Source: Chloracidobacterium sp.
GTDB taxonomy: Bacteria; Acidobacteriota; Blastocatellia; Chloracidobacteriales; Chloracidobacteriaceae
Length of the DNA: 64,000 nt
NCBI GenBank assembly: GCA_025057975.1
Contig: JANWUV010000010.1
Span: 81,001-145,000, forward strand
Reading direction: 5' to 3'
Of the stretch, positions 17,817-27,779 are shown one piece after another. Under the pieces are notes generated by a model that was given only the letters and a program-made list of their open reading frames with translations, was not told the DNA's origin and did not search any database. The position numbers and the translations under genes were made by a program. Every line of letters starts with the position of its first letter. Within the stretch, counting starts at the first letter, position 1.

Positions 17817-18077
17817 CGCGCCGGACTGAAAGCTGACTTTTGGATGTCCGCACTGGTTGACAAAGCCGCGCCGCAAGCCTTCCTTGGGTAAGCGAAAAGG
17901 ACAAGCATGACGGTTGGACTAGTTCACCGTTAGGGACTACACTGACCCGGACAACGGCTTTCAATCTTTCCCTATGGGTTGCGGCTGGCCTCTATCGCCC
18001 GGCGCGTCACTGCTGTGCTGACGCGACCAGTTCACACTAGGACGAGCAGGCATCGGGCCTGGCCGCGTCGGCGACCA

Positions 18078-19802
18078 ATGGCTTGGAACATGCACGATTT
18101 ACTGACTGAATTTGAACGCGAGGAGATCGTTTTTGAACGCCTTGATGCTTGGGCGCAGGCGTCGCCTGAGGCAGTGTACCTCTACGATGGTGAAGGCGAT
18201 CAGGCGTTCACCTTTGGGCATGTGGCGGCGTTGACCGATACGATCGCTGGCCGGCTGGCCCACTTCGGGATTGAACGCGGGCAGCGGGTTTCCGTGTTGA
18301 TGCAGAATTCGTTCATCACGGCGCTGGCGATGTTCGGGATTTGGAAAGCGGGCGGCGTATTTTGTCCCATCAACCACACGTTCACCGGTAAGTTGCTGGC
18401 TTATACGCTCAACGATACGCAACCGGCGTTGCTGTTGACCGAGCGCCGAATGATCCCGCGTTTGGTGGAAATCGCCGGCGACCTGACGCCTGTGCCGCGC
18501 GCCGTTGTTTATAACGCGCCGGAAGACGCGCCTGAGGCCGTGGATGCATCAGAAGAAGCGTCGTTTGCCGCTTTTCGGCCGCTTGACTGGCAGGAATTGC
18601 TTGCGCCGGCGCCGCGCCCCAACTTCACGGCGACGTTCAGCGATCCGGCAAGCATCGTGTACACCTCTGGCACAACCGGGCCGTCAAAGGGCGTCGTTCT
18701 GTCGTTTCGCTGCCTGAACCAATACTGCTTCCTGGCGCGCAAACTGCTGACCCGCGACGACGTCATCTACTGCGACTTGCCGATGTATCACATCGCCGGT
18801 GCGTTTGCGCTTGTGGCGCGGGCGGCGTGGGTTGGCTGTGAGGTCGCTGTTTGGAATCGCTTCAGCCCACATGATTTCTGGGCGCGCATCGCCAAACGCG
18901 GCGCGACAACCGCCATTTTACTTGACGTAATGACGCCGTGGTTGATGAAGGCTCCGCCGAGTGAACAGGATCGTCGGAACACGCTTTCCAAGGTGCATTT
19001 GCAGCCGCTGCCGTTGAACCATCAGGAAATCGCGCGCCGCTTCGGGTTCGATATTGTCACGACCGGTTTCGGACAAACGGAATCCGGTCTGGGACTATGT
19101 CTTGTGATTGAGGAAACGCCGGACGGCGAGGGGACGCCGCCCGAATTCTGGAAAGGTGCGACGCGCGACCATATTCGCCAAACGGCGGCGCAGTTTGGGG
19201 TTCCCGTGGTTCGCGGTGAGTCCGTCACGACCAAAGGCGCGATGGGGCGTCCAATGCCGTTCCACGAAGTCGCCGTTCTGAACGAACGGGGCTATCCCTG
19301 TAAGCCAGGGGAGATCGGCGAACTCTGCTTTCGGCCAAAGATTCCGGGACTGTTGTTCGACGGCTACCTGGGCAAACCGGAAGCCACACTCAAGGCATTC
19401 CGCCATCTCTGGTTTCATACAGGCGACGCGGCCTACGTAGACGAAAACGGTGACTACTTTTTTGTTGACCGATTGGGGGACCGACTGCGGCGGCGCGGCG
19501 AGAACTTCTCCAGTTACGTTGTTGAAGACCTTCTGTATCAGCACCCGGACATTGCGCTCTGCGCCGTTTTCCCTATTCCGGCGGCGGAAGGCGATGAAGA
19601 CGACATTGTGGCGTTCATTGTGCCTAAGCCTGACACGAACCTGACGGAAGCATCCGTGGCGGCGTGGGCGGAGCGACATCTGCCGAAGTTCATGCAGCCG
19701 CAGTATATTCGGCTGGTCGCTGAACTGCCGCGCACACTCACCAATAAGGTTGAAAAGTATAAGCTCCGCGCCCAAGTGCTGCGTGAGTTAGGACGCGCAT
19801 GA
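18078..19802 (+). CDS. AMP-forming acyl-CoA synthetase / ligase
   Basis: The 574-residue enzyme belongs to the ANL superfamily. The phosphate-binding loop SIVYTSGTTGPSKGV, the adenine motif TGFGQTESGLG, the TGD motif (FHTGDAAYVDENGDYFF) and the hinge DRLGDRLRRRGENFSS are all present, as is the C-terminal catalytic Lys in TLTNKVEKYKL. It would activate a carboxylate with ATP and load it on CoA. The sequence recalls crotonobetaine/carnitine-CoA ligases and short- to medium-chain acyl-CoA synthetases, but the substrate cannot be read. The start is set at 18078 (MAWNMHDLL); 18090 is an alternative. Weak upstream ribosome sites make this a soft choice. Confidence 0.88.
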   Translation: MAWNMHDLLTEFEREEIVFERLDAWAQASPEAVYLYDGEGDQAFTFGHVAALTDTIAGRLAHFGIERGQRVSVLMQNSFITALAMFGIWKAGGVFCPINHTFTGKLLAYTLNDTQPALLLTERRMIPRLVEIAGDLTPVPRAVVYNAPEDAPEAVDASEEASFAAFRPLDWQELLAPAPRPNFTATFSDPASIVYTSGTTGPSKGVVLSFRCLNQYCFLARKLLTRDDVIYCDLPMYHIAGAFALVARAAWVGCEVAVWNRFSPHDFWARIAKRGATTAILLDVMTPWLMKAPPSEQDRRNTLSKVHLQPLPLNHQEIARRFGFDIVTTGFGQTESGLGLCLVIEETPDGEGTPPEFWKGATRDHIRQTAAQFGVPVVRGESVTTKGAMGRPMPFHEVAVLNERGYPCKPGEIGELCFRPKIPGLLFDGYLGKPEATLKAFRHLWFHTGDAAYVDENGDYFFVDRLGDRLRRRGENFSSYVVEDLLYQHPDIALCAVFPIPAAEGDEDDIVAFIVPKPDTNLTEASVAAWAERHLPKFMQPQYIRLVAELPRTLTNKVEKYKLRAQVLRELGRA

Positions 19803-19890
19803 GCGCATGGGCCTTTGTGCTTTCGCCTTCGCCTGTGCTACGAACTGACAGCCCCTCACGGCGCACTTCAGTCTTTTGGAGAAAATGCCA

Positions 19891-20658
19891 ATGCCGCAGT
19901 CGGATGTTATTGATTACCGCATCGTCGGCGATGATTTGCAGGGCGTCATCATCACGCTTGACCCCAATGAACAGGTTCTAGCCGAAGCCGGCGTCATGTT
20001 GTACATGACCGACGGCATTCAGATGCAGACGACGATGGCCACGGATAGCTCGAAGGGTTTCTTCGGCAATCTGGCCAAAGCCGTCGGGCGTGTGTTTTCC
20101 GGCGCGGGCTTTTTCATTACAACGTTCACCAACTACGGTCACACCCGCGCGGATGTCGCGTTTGCCGCCCCCTATCCGGGTAAAATCATCCCGATTGATC
20201 TGGCCAAATACGGCGGCGAAGTGTTGTGCCAGAAAGATTCATTTCTCTGCGCCGCCCGTGGGACGGACATCAGCGTTGGTTTTCAACAGCGGCTCGGCGC
20301 GGGCTTTTTCGGCGGCGAGGGCTTTATTCTTCAGCGACTGCGGGGGGATGGCATGGCGTTTATTCACGCCGGTGGTGCTGTCATTGCCCATACCCTGCGG
20401 CCGGGCGAGACGCTGCGGGTGGACACCGGCTGCGTTGTCGCTTTTCAGCCGTCAGTACAATTCGACATTCAGTTCGTCGGCGGCTTCAAAAACGCCTTGT
20501 TCGGCGGCGAGGGGCTGTTCCTGGCGTCGCTGACGGGACCGGGCTACGTCCTACTCCAAACACTGCCTTTCAGTCGGCTTGTGGGACGGATTAGCGCAAC
20601 TCTGCCCCGCGCCACGTCTGGGACGGGCATTAGCGGACTGTTCGGTGACGACAACTAG
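19891..20658 (+). CDS. AIM24 / TIGR00266 family protein
   Basis: The 255-residue protein shows repeated beta-strand blocks with Gly-Gly turns: YRIVGDDLQGVIITLDPNE, VLAEAGVMLYM, GGEVLCQKDSFLCAA, and later a GAGFFGGEGFILQRL / FGGEGLFLASL pair, all hallmarks of the AIM24/TIGR00266 family (YhcF-like). Its biochemical role in bacteria is unknown; the yeast homologue acts in mitochondrial membrane organisation. A GGAG ribosome site at 19878-19881 is nine bases from the ATG at 19891, which is preferred over the ATG at 19885, three bases away. A membrane-associated role is plausible from the Gly-rich hydrophobic segments but is not shown. Confidence 0.8.
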   Translation: MPQSDVIDYRIVGDDLQGVIITLDPNEQVLAEAGVMLYMTDGIQMQTTMATDSSKGFFGNLAKAVGRVFSGAGFFITTFTNYGHTRADVAFAAPYPGKIIPIDLAKYGGEVLCQKDSFLCAARGTDISVGFQQRLGAGFFGGEGFILQRLRGDGMAFIHAGGAVIAHTLRPGETLRVDTGCVVAFQPSVQFDIQFVGGFKNALFGGEGLFLASLTGPGYVLLQTLPFSRLVGRISATLPRATSGTGISGLFGDDN

Positions 20659-21179
20659 TCTACATAACTTAGCTGGGACTTACCGCTTATTCTTCGCTTC
20701 GGCGCAGCGCTGCTCCCACGAAAAAACCGCGTAGGCGTTTTGGTAGGGCGGTGTGCTGCGCCGAAAGCGCCCGCCGCTAAGTTTCTGTGTCCGGCGGCGG
20801 CGACAAGAGCAAGGGAAAAGAGCAAGGAAAAAGCAGCAGAGCGCCGCCGCCGCTGTACCACCGAGACGCGCTACTCACTAAAGCCTGGTCCGCCGACAGA
20901 CTGCGGCTTCCCCATCCTTTTTACACCTCCACGGACGGGGGAAGGGCGAGCAAACTTCAGCGTCCGGCTTGGCGTCCCACCCCACGGGGGTGGGAATGTC
21001 CCTAGTGTTGCTGGCTTCTACACGTGCGAGGCGGCTCGGATCTGGCGCTGAAGCGCGCGCTAAGCCGGCGCGGCGGAAAGCGCGCCTAGGACAAACGGCC
21101 GCAATGACTGCGTCCCCAAAATCATCTCTTGACAGAAACAACCAAGCGCCCAATACTTACTCCAGCCCAACGGTTGTGC
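20659..21179. other. Intergenic region before tRNA-Ser, no gene seen (521 bases)
   Basis: No open frame here has a credible start and family match. A striking perfect hairpin occurs at 20976-20994 (CCCACCCC-ACG-GGGGTGGG, 8-bp stem, 3-base loop), with no T-run after it. A TTGACA hexamer at 21129-21134 could be a -35 element of the tRNA-Ser gene that starts at 21180. Confidence 0.5.
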
Positions 21180-21269
21180 GGAGAAGTCGCATAGTGGCCT
21201 AGTGCGCTGGTTTGCTAAACCGGTGTACGCGAAAGCGTACCGAGGGTTCGAATCCCTCCTTCTCCGCCA
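21180..21269 (+). tRNA. tRNA-Ser (anticodon GCU)
   Basis: The gene forms a type II tRNA: acceptor GGAGAAG pairs with CTTCTCC, the anticodon loop is TTTGCTAAA with anticodon GCT, a long variable stem GTACGCGAAAGCGTAC follows, and the T loop is GGTTCGAATCC. The discriminator is G at 21266 and CCA is encoded at 21267-21269. Confidence 0.95.
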
Positions 21270-21620
21270 CTTTCGGGGGTGACCCTCCCCCATATTTGCC
21301 AGCCACCGTCTTGAAAAGGCTGTTCGCGTACGTTACTCCGCTAGTAACCGCCAGTACTAGTTTGCGTCGTTGCCTAACCAAGGTTACCCGTCCAGTGAAA
21401 GAAACGCCGCAGGCTTTTGTCGGCTTAGCTGATGGTGTCCACTGTTTGTGGGTGAGGGTTCGGCGAAGCCGCCGAGCAGCTCTTGAGCAAGTCATCCAAT
21501 CGCTCGCGCACAACCCCTAGTGTTGTGGCAAAACCTGCTCCTACCTCCGTCCTAGCAAAGGTTAGGTCTTTTGGTACGCTTGCCTTTGGTGCGCTTGTTT
21601 AGGAGTCTTACCGTACCATC
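21270..21620. other. Region between tRNA-Ser and TonB receptor (351 bases)
   Basis: A plus-strand open frame ends at 21520 but its start would lie inside the tRNA, and its peptide shows no recognised motif. No cobalamin or other riboswitch consensus could be recognised ahead of the TonB receptor. An AGGAG lies at 21601-21605, 15 bases ahead of the receptor ATG. Confidence 0.45.
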
Positions 21621-24338
21621 ATGAGGAAATCCTTTGGTGTCTTCTTGCTTCTTTTGTGGTGCGCCACAAGTTCGGGCGCGGCGGCGGAATCAGCTGTGTT
21701 GACTGGTCGCGTGCGGAGTGTGTCAGGTGCGCCAGTCGCTGACGCTCGTCTAACGCTACTTACAGCACGGCAAACAGTCGCCGCTGTGACAACCAGCGCA
21801 ACCGACGGCGGCTATCGGTTTGACGACGTTGCGCCGGGCACGTACGAACTTTCAGTCACCGCCGCCGATGGGCTGACGGCGCGGCTGGCGGTGTCGCTTG
21901 CCGCCGGGGTCGAGGCTACCCGCGATGTTGTGGTCGCCCTGTCGCCGATTGCTGAGACCGTAACGGTGACGGCTGAAGTTGGGCTTGTCCAAGACAAGGA
22001 CGAGCTTGGGCAAACGGTGACGGTCATTCCGCAAGCGCGCCTGCGCGAGCGCGTCATCGGTGGGCTGGCGGAGGCTTTCGCTGGGGAAGCCGGCCTTTCG
22101 GTACAGCAGACCAGTCCGACGCTGGGTGGTGTGTTCATTCGCGGCCTCGTCGCTAGCCGCGTGTCGGTCTTTGTGGATGGCGTCCGCTACACAACCGGCG
22201 CGCAGCGCGGCGGCATCAGCACGTTTTTCAACCTACTTGAACCGAGTGGCCTGCGCAGCGTTGAAGTGCTGCACGGGCCGCACGGCGCACAGTATGGGAG
22301 TGACAGCTTGGGCGGCAGCGTCCAGTTACTTACAGCGACTGCACCCCTGACGGCGTCCGGTTTTGAGTTTCACGGTGAAAGCGCCGTCTTTGGGGCGAGC
22401 GCCGTCGCCGGTTTTGGGAGCGCGACGCGCTTCGCTTTCGGTACGCCGCGATTCGGGGCGGTCGTCAACTTAGCTGGACGCCGCATCAATACGCTGCGGG
22501 CGGGCGGCGGGATTGATTCGCGGGCGGCCGTCGCACGCTTCTTTGATCTGCCGTCGAACCGCTTCTACGGCGAACGTCAGCCGGACACGGCTTTCACCGA
22601 ATACGCCGGAAGCCTCAAAGCCGTAGTGACGCCGGCGTTGGGGCAGCAGTTGGTGTTTCACTACCAGCGCGGCCAGCAGGACGGCGGCAAGCGGTCGGAT
22701 CAACTACTGGGCGGCGACGGCAACCTCGTCGCCAAGCTCGGCAACTTGATGCTCGACTTCGGCTACCTGCGCTATGACGCCCAACGTCTTGGTTGGTTTG
22801 ACAGCCTGACGGTCACGGGCAGCTTCAACGTCCAGCGCGAGGAGCGCATCAATCAGGGCGGACAGGGCAATCCGGCGACGCTCATCAATGCGCAGTACGA
22901 GCGGACGCGGGCGGTCGGCGCGTCGCTCTTCGGCTCAAAGGCGCTGCCGGGCGGACATACCCTGCTGAGCGGCGCAGATTTCTACCGTGATGTCATGCGC
23001 GCCCGCGCCTTCGACGCCAACCCGACGACGGGCGCGGCTGCCGCCGCCCGTCCGCGCGTGCCCAACGGGGCGTACTTCAACAACTACGGCTTTTTCGTGC
23101 AGGACATGTGGGACGCCGTACCGAACCGGCTACGGCTGTCGGCAAGCGCACGCTATGGTGTGGCGTCTTATCGAGCGCGGGCGCGCGACAACGCACCGGT
23201 CGGCGGGCGGGCTGTCGTAGAAGACGACGCCGTACGCACCACCGCATGGACGTTCCGCATTGGGGGAGCATGGCAGATTGGGCGCGGCTTCGCGCTGGCC
23301 GCGAATGTGGCGCGCGGCTTTCGTCCGCCAAACATGACGGATTTGGGTTCGCTCGGCCTACAGGGTAACGGCGTGTATGAAGTCGCTGCGCCGTCCGTCG
23401 CCGGGCGCAACGCCTTCATCGGCACAACGGCCGACGCCACAGCCGTTTCAACGGGGCTGCCCGTCAAGCAGGTCATCCCCGAAAGCAGTCTGAGCTACGA
23501 GGTCAGCCTTCGTTATCGAAATGGCTGGGTGGATGCTGACGCGACCGGCTTTGTGACCAACATCAATGACCTGCTGACAACGCAAACACTCATCTTGCCG
23601 CCGGGCGCAGTTGGGACGCGCATTGGTACGGAAATCATCATTGCGCAGCTTCCGACGGGGGCGGTGTTTGTCGCGCCGGCGGTGAGTCCAGTGCGGGTGC
23701 GGGCGAACTTCTCCAACGCGCGGATTTACGGCGTTGAAAGCTCGCTGGGCGTCAGGCTGACGGAAAACTGGTCGCTAGGTGGGAACTTCACTTGGCTGCA
23801 CGCTGAAGACCGCGCCACAGGCCAGCCGCCGAATGTCGAGGGCGGGACGCCGCCGCCGCAGGGGCTTCTTCGGCTGCGCTATCAGCCGTCGCGCCGGAAC
23901 TGGTGGGTTGAAGGCGTCGTCGCCGCCGCACATCGGCAAACGCGCCTGTCGTCGCTCAACCTCGATGACCGTCGGATTGGCGCGACGCGGACGCGGACGC
24001 AAATTCAGAACTTTTTCCGGCGCGGCGCGACCGTCCGGGGTTTTGTGGAAGCCGGTCCCGACGGGCGCTTTGGGACGGCGGATGACCGTCTCCGCCTCAC
24101 CGGCGAAACGTTGGCGCAAATCCAGGCGCGCGTACTGGGGACGGCGACCAGTGCGCCAATGTTTCCGGCGTTGCCGGGTTGGGTGACGCTCAACCTGCGT
24201 GGCGGGTATCAGCTCGGCGAGCGACATGAGCTGTTCATCGCTTTTGATAACATCCTTGACCAAAATTACCGCACGATTTCGTCCGGCGTAGACGCACCGG
24301 GGCGCAACGTGGTCGTCCGCTATACAGTGCGGTTTTAG
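21621..24338 (+). CDS. TonB-dependent receptor with carboxypeptidase-regulatory domain
   Basis: This 905-residue outer-membrane protein has a signal peptide (MRKSFGVFLLLLWCATSSG), a carboxypeptidase-regulatory-like domain (about residues 27-110, with VSGAPVADARLTLL and GYRFDDVAPGTYEL), a plug domain (about 125-240; VFIRGLVASRVSVFVDGVRY, VEVLHGPHGAQYGSDSLGGSVQ) and a beta-barrel ending with an aromatic residue (VVVRYTVRF). Such receptors take up iron complexes, cobalamin or other large ligands with energy from TonB-ExbBD. No such partners are adjacent, and the ligand cannot be read from the sequence. The plug and NPNY-like anchors resemble haem or siderophore receptors only in general form. 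Confidence 0.92.
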   Translation: MRKSFGVFLLLLWCATSSGAAAESAVLTGRVRSVSGAPVADARLTLLTARQTVAAVTTSATDGGYRFDDVAPGTYELSVTAADGLTARLAVSLAAGVEATRDVVVALSPIAETVTVTAEVGLVQDKDELGQTVTVIPQARLRERVIGGLAEAFAGEAGLSVQQTSPTLGGVFIRGLVASRVSVFVDGVRYTTGAQRGGISTFFNLLEPSGLRSVEVLHGPHGAQYGSDSLGGSVQLLTATAPLTASGFEFHGESAVFGASAVAGFGSATRFAFGTPRFGAVVNLAGRRINTLRAGGGIDSRAAVARFFDLPSNRFYGERQPDTAFTEYAGSLKAVVTPALGQQLVFHYQRGQQDGGKRSDQLLGGDGNLVAKLGNLMLDFGYLRYDAQRLGWFDSLTVTGSFNVQREERINQGGQGNPATLINAQYERTRAVGASLFGSKALPGGHTLLSGADFYRDVMRARAFDANPTTGAAAAARPRVPNGAYFNNYGFFVQDMWDAVPNRLRLSASARYGVASYRARARDNAPVGGRAVVEDDAVRTTAWTFRIGGAWQIGRGFALAANVARGFRPPNMTDLGSLGLQGNGVYEVAAPSVAGRNAFIGTTADATAVSTGLPVKQVIPESSLSYEVSLRYRNGWVDADATGFVTNINDLLTTQTLILPPGAVGTRIGTEIIIAQLPTGAVFVAPAVSPVRVRANFSNARIYGVESSLGVRLTENWSLGGNFTWLHAEDRATGQPPNVEGGTPPPQGLLRLRYQPSRRNWWVEGVVAAAHRQTRLSSLNLDDRRIGATRTRTQIQNFFRRGATVRGFVEAGPDGRFGTADDRLRLTGETLAQIQARVLGTATSAPMFPALPGWVTLNLRGGYQLGERHELFIAFDNILDQNYRTISSGVDAPGRNVVVRYTVRF

Positions 24339-24551
24339 AGCAGTTTCTGTGAAGCGGACGATACCCGGCGTGAGCCACATAGCAGTTTGGCGTGCGGCGG
24401 TGTTCCGCCTACGCCAAATCAAGGGCTTTCTCACCAACCTCTTTGGAAAGCGATCCACCGATGCTGCCCCATAACTGGCGCGTAACTTCGACAAAGCGGC
24501 GTCGGTTGTGAAATCATACGCAGGATGATTTGCGTACGGTGATAATCCCCT

Positions 24552-25250
24552 ATGAATCAACCATTCCCTATCCTTAAGGGTACGAAGCGGATTCCGATCT
24601 TCCCGCTTCCGGTGGCGCTATTCCCCGGAACGATGCTGCCGCTGCACATCTTTGAGGAGCGGTATAAGGCCATGGTGCGCGACTGTCTAGCCGGAGAAAA
24701 AATTTTCGGCGTGACATTCGTAATGGGGCGGGAAGGCTTTCCCCCACCGGTCGGCCGGGTTGGTTGCGTCGCCTTCATCGTCGCCACCATTCCCCTTGAA
24801 GAAGGGCGGATGAACATCCTGACCACTGGCCTGATGCGCTACCACGCGCTGGAGTACTTTCAAGATAAGCCGTATCTGGAGGGTCTCGTGACGTTCTTTG
24901 ACGATCAGCCAGCACACGAGGACCTCACGGAGGTCGCCGATGCCGTACGCTCCATGTTCCGGCGCACCATCAGAGCGATTCGCGCCATGAGCCGCGAAGA
25001 CGACAACTTCCCCGACGAACTGCCTGAAGATCCACGAGCGCTGTCCTTCCTCGTAGCCTCGCTGTTGCAAATGAGCGACGAACAAAAGATGGTGCTGATG
25101 GAGCTGACGGATACAGGCGAGCGCCTTGAACGCCTGCGGCGGCTGTTGATTCCGGCGGTGGAAAAGTATGAACTGCGCGCCGCCGTCAATGAACTGGCTA
25201 AAATGAATGGACACAGCCCGCGCGGGCCGTCTGAACACCTCAAACCGTAG
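24552..25250 (+). CDS. Lon N-terminal (substrate-binding) domain protein
   Basis: The 232-residue protein is a stand-alone LON substrate-binding domain: IPIFPLPVALFPGTMLPLHI, FEERYKAMVRDCL, then GCVAFIVATIPLEEGRMNIL and GLMRYHALEYFQDKPYLEG, followed by a helical part. It lacks the ATPase and protease domains of Lon. Such short proteins are widespread in bacteria and their function is not well defined. It is seven bases ahead of the VWA protein gene, so the two are probably one transcript. Confidence 0.88.
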   Translation: MNQPFPILKGTKRIPIFPLPVALFPGTMLPLHIFEERYKAMVRDCLAGEKIFGVTFVMGREGFPPPVGRVGCVAFIVATIPLEEGRMNILTTGLMRYHALEYFQDKPYLEGLVTFFDDQPAHEDLTEVADAVRSMFRRTIRAIRAMSREDDNFPDELPEDPRALSFLVASLLQMSDEQKMVLMELTDTGERLERLRRLLIPAVEKYELRAAVNELAKMNGHSPRGPSEHLKP

Positions 25251-25257
25251 CGCTGTG

Positions 25258-26262
25258 ATGGTCAGGTGGACAGTGACATACGGCTTGTGGGTGGCGCTCT
25301 GGTGTGGAGCGGTGTTGTGGCCGCTTCACGCCGACGCTCAGGAGCGTCCAGCCCTACCGGACGATACGCTGGTGACGCTGCGCGCCCAGCAGGTCATTGT
25401 GCCGTTTACGGTAGCGGATCGCCTGAATCGTCCGGTCGCCGACCTTACCGCCGAGGAAGTCAAGCTCTTTGAAGACGGCGTTGAACAGGAAATTGTCTCG
25501 CTTCGCCCGGCTTCCGCCCTACCGACAACGGTGGTCATCGTTCTTGACTGTAGTGGAAGCATGGCGCGTCGTCTGGCGTTGGCGAAGCGGGCAACCGGCA
25601 ATTTTCTTGATCGCCTTTTACGTGGGCCGCAAGATCGGGCGGCGTTGCTTGCTTGCCAGCAAGATATTTTCCCAGCCCATCCTCTGACCGGCGACGCGGC
25701 GGCATTACGACAAGCCCTTGCCGACCTCGATGAGCGACTGCCGACGCCGCTTGGTCGAACGCCTCCCTTCGAGCCGTCAAAAGCTATCCCGCCCGGAACG
25801 GCACTCTATGCTGCTGTTTACGCCGCGATTGACATGCTGCTGATGGAGGGGAGCGACGATGACCGGCGGCGCGTTGTCGTAGTCGTCAGCGACGGCTTCG
25901 ACAGCGAAGGGGTCGCGCGTCTCGGCGAGGTGATTGAGCACGCCTGGCGGGCAGGCGTCAGTATTTACGCCCTTGGCATCAGCGCTCCCGATCTGACGGC
26001 CGCCGACGCTGACCGGATGGTCAACCGCGCCGAACTTGAACGCCTGTGTACATCAACCGGCGGGCAAGCCTTCTTTCCGCGTCTCGACCGCGAGTTCTTC
26101 ACGGCCTTTGAGCAAATCGAGAGGGATTTGCGGCAGTGTTTTGTGCTGGCCTACACGCCGACAAACGAATCCGCGTCCTTTCGGGCTATTCGCATCGAGA
26201 TTCCACGGCGGCCGGACTGGAAGGTGCGCCACCGGGCCGGGTACTACGCCGGCACCCCATGA
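25258..26262 (+). CDS. VWFA-related secreted protein (acidobacterial type)
   Basis: The 334-residue protein has a signal peptide (hydrophobic residues about 6-22, ending ADAQ), an N-terminal Ig-like strand region (LRAQQVIVPFTVADRLNRPV, DLTAEEVKLFEDGVEQEI) and a VWA domain with the metal site DCSGSMA (DxSxS, near residue 97) and a later VVVVSDGFDSEG. The combination is the VWFA-related family that is abundant in Acidobacteriota. The domain suggests protein-protein binding in the periplasm or at the surface. The ATG at 25258 is used because it opens the signal peptide. Confidence 0.85.
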   Translation: MVRWTVTYGLWVALWCGAVLWPLHADAQERPALPDDTLVTLRAQQVIVPFTVADRLNRPVADLTAEEVKLFEDGVEQEIVSLRPASALPTTVVIVLDCSGSMARRLALAKRATGNFLDRLLRGPQDRAALLACQQDIFPAHPLTGDAAALRQALADLDERLPTPLGRTPPFEPSKAIPPGTALYAAVYAAIDMLLMEGSDDDRRRVVVVVSDGFDSEGVARLGEVIEHAWRAGVSIYALGISAPDLTAADADRMVNRAELERLCTSTGGQAFFPRLDREFFTAFEQIERDLRQCFVLAYTPTNESASFRAIRIEIPRRPDWKVRHRAGYYAGTP

Positions 26263-26362
26263 AACAAACCGCTGCGCCGTCGCTCGCGCACAAAGCCTGC
26301 TCCACAGTGGAGGCTACACAGACCTTCCACATTTTCACAGCTTTTTCCACAGGAGGAACGTT

Positions 26363-26857
26363 ATGGGTGAACAACTTCACGCGACGCGGATTGATCTTCC
26401 CGAAGAAATCCGGGTCGCCGTTGTGCGGTTGTTGAATCAATCGCTGGCGACGGCGCTCGACCTCAAAACACAGGTCAAACAGGCCCACTGGAATGTCAAG
26501 GGACCGCAATTTGCGGCGCTCCATGCCTTGTTTGATGAGATGGCCGGCGAGCTTGACGGCTTTGTGGATGAACTCGCCGAACGGGTGACGGCGCTGGGCG
26601 GGACGGCGCTAGGGACAGCCCGGATCGCTGCTGCCACCTCTACACTGCCGGAGTACCCAACCGACATTCAGGACGGTTTGGATCACGTTCGGGCGCTGGC
26701 TGACCGCTACGCCCCCTTCGCCAAGCATGTCCGCGCCGCCATTAGCGAAACGGACGAACTGGGCGATGCTGATACGGCTGACCTGTACACTGGCATTTCC
26801 CGCGCGATTGATAAGCGGCTGTGGTTTCTCGAAGCCCACTTGCAAGCCCAGCGCTAA
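26363..26857 (+). CDS. dps: Dps family DNA-protection / ferritin-like protein
   Basis: The 164-residue protein fits Dps: the ferroxidase motif KQAHWNVKGPQFAALHALFDEM (His and the D-x3-E pattern) sits near residues 35-55, followed by the ERVTALGG segment. Dps dodecamers oxidise Fe2+ with H2O2 and store it, protecting DNA in stationary phase. A strong AGGAGG ribosome site lies at 26351-26356, seven bases ahead of the ATG at 26363; the frame is open upstream inside the VWA gene, but no start there makes sense. The end overlaps the formimidoyltransferase frame by 37 bases. Confidence 0.93.
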   Translation: MGEQLHATRIDLPEEIRVAVVRLLNQSLATALDLKTQVKQAHWNVKGPQFAALHALFDEMAGELDGFVDELAERVTALGGTALGTARIAAATSTLPEYPTDIQDGLDHVRALADRYAPFAKHVRAAISETDELGDADTADLYTGISRAIDKRLWFLEAHLQAQR

Positions 26858-27756
26858 ACGCTGCAGCGACGGAAGCGCCGCTGGTCGAGTGTGTGCCCAA
26901 CTTCAGCGAAGGGCGGCGGCCGGAGGTTGTCGCGGCCCTTGTGCAGGCGATGGAGCGGGCGCTTGGCCACCCGGTGCTCGATGTCCACTGCGACGTTGAC
27001 CACCACCGCGCCGTCATTACCTTCGCCGGCGTCCCGGAAGCTGTGGAAGCCGCCGCTGTCGCAGGTATCGCTGAGGCCGTCGCGCGTCTTGACCTTTCGG
27101 CGCACGAGGGCGTCCATCCGCGCATTGGTGTGGCGGATGTTGTGCCGTTTGTCCCCGTACGCGGTGTGACCATGGCAGACTGCGTGGCGTTGGCGCACCG
27201 CGTCGGCGCACGTGCAGCGGCGCAGTGCGGCGTTCCCGTGTTTTGTTACGGCGAAGCGGCGCGCCAGGCAACGTATCGTGATTTGGCTGCCCTCCGGCGG
27301 ATGCTACGCACGTCCACAACCTTTCCAACGCCGGATTTTGGGCCGGCGCGGCCGCATCCGACGGCCGGCGCAGTCGCCGTCGGCGCACGCGACTATCTCA
27401 TCGCCTTCAACGTCGAACTTGAAACCGACGCCCTCGAAACAGCGCAGGCGATTGCACGCTGCCTCCGCGCCGCCAACGGTGGCTTACCGGGCGTCAAGGC
27501 GTTGGGTCTGCGCTTGGCGTCACGCGGCACGGTGCAGGTTTCGATGAATTTGACCGATGTCCGTCAAACACGTCCGGCAGACGCTTTCTACGCCATTGCC
27601 GCCGCCGCTGAACGCTGTGGGGTTAAGGTCGGGCGGGCGGAACTGGTCGGTCTTATACCAACGGCCGAAGCAGCGGCTGGATTTGATGAACCAACCCGGT
27701 TGCAGTTGTTCCCGGATGAAAAAATCCTTGCTCGTCGGCTGCACTTGGATGACTAA
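26821..27756 (+). CDS. ftcD: Glutamate formimidoyltransferase
   Basis: The enzyme transfers a formimino group between formimidoyl-glutamate and tetrahydrofolate, usually in histidine breakdown. The opening [16 protein letters not shown], the [17 protein letters not shown] block and [18 protein letters not shown] with its active-site His are diagnostic. At 311 residues it is the transferase domain alone, without the cyclodeaminase part of the animal enzyme. The start is uncertain: the only usable in-frame codon ahead of the domain is GTG at 26821, which overlaps dps. No other histidine-degradation genes are nearby, so a folate role is as likely. Confidence 0.87.
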   Translation: MVSRSPLASPALNAAATEAPLVECVPNFSEGRRPEVVAALVQAMERALGHPVLDVHCDVDHHRAVITFAGVPEAVEAAAVAGIAEAVARLDLSAHEGVHPRIGVADVVPFVPVRGVTMADCVALAHRVGARAAAQCGVPVFCYGEAARQATYRDLAALRRMLRTSTTFPTPDFGPARPHPTAGAVAVGARDYLIAFNVELETDALETAQAIARCLRAANGGLPGVKALGLRLASRGTVQVSMNLTDVRQTRPADAFYAIAAAAERCGVKVGRAELVGLIPTAEAAAGFDEPTRLQLFPDEKILARRLHLDD

Positions 27757-27779
27757 CTTGCTCACAAGGAGTCGCGGTT

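Noticed and set aside
20976..20994. Perfect GC hairpin resembling a CRISPR repeat stem
   Set aside because: Only one copy is present, with no spacers and no cas genes nearby.
21199..21520. Open frames on both strands covering the tRNA-Ser(GCU) 3' part and beyond
   Set aside because: They begin inside the tRNA and show no conserved sequence.
21180..21620. tRNA-linked genomic island
   Set aside because: No integrase, no repeated tRNA 3' end and no change to foreign-looking genes was seen downstream.
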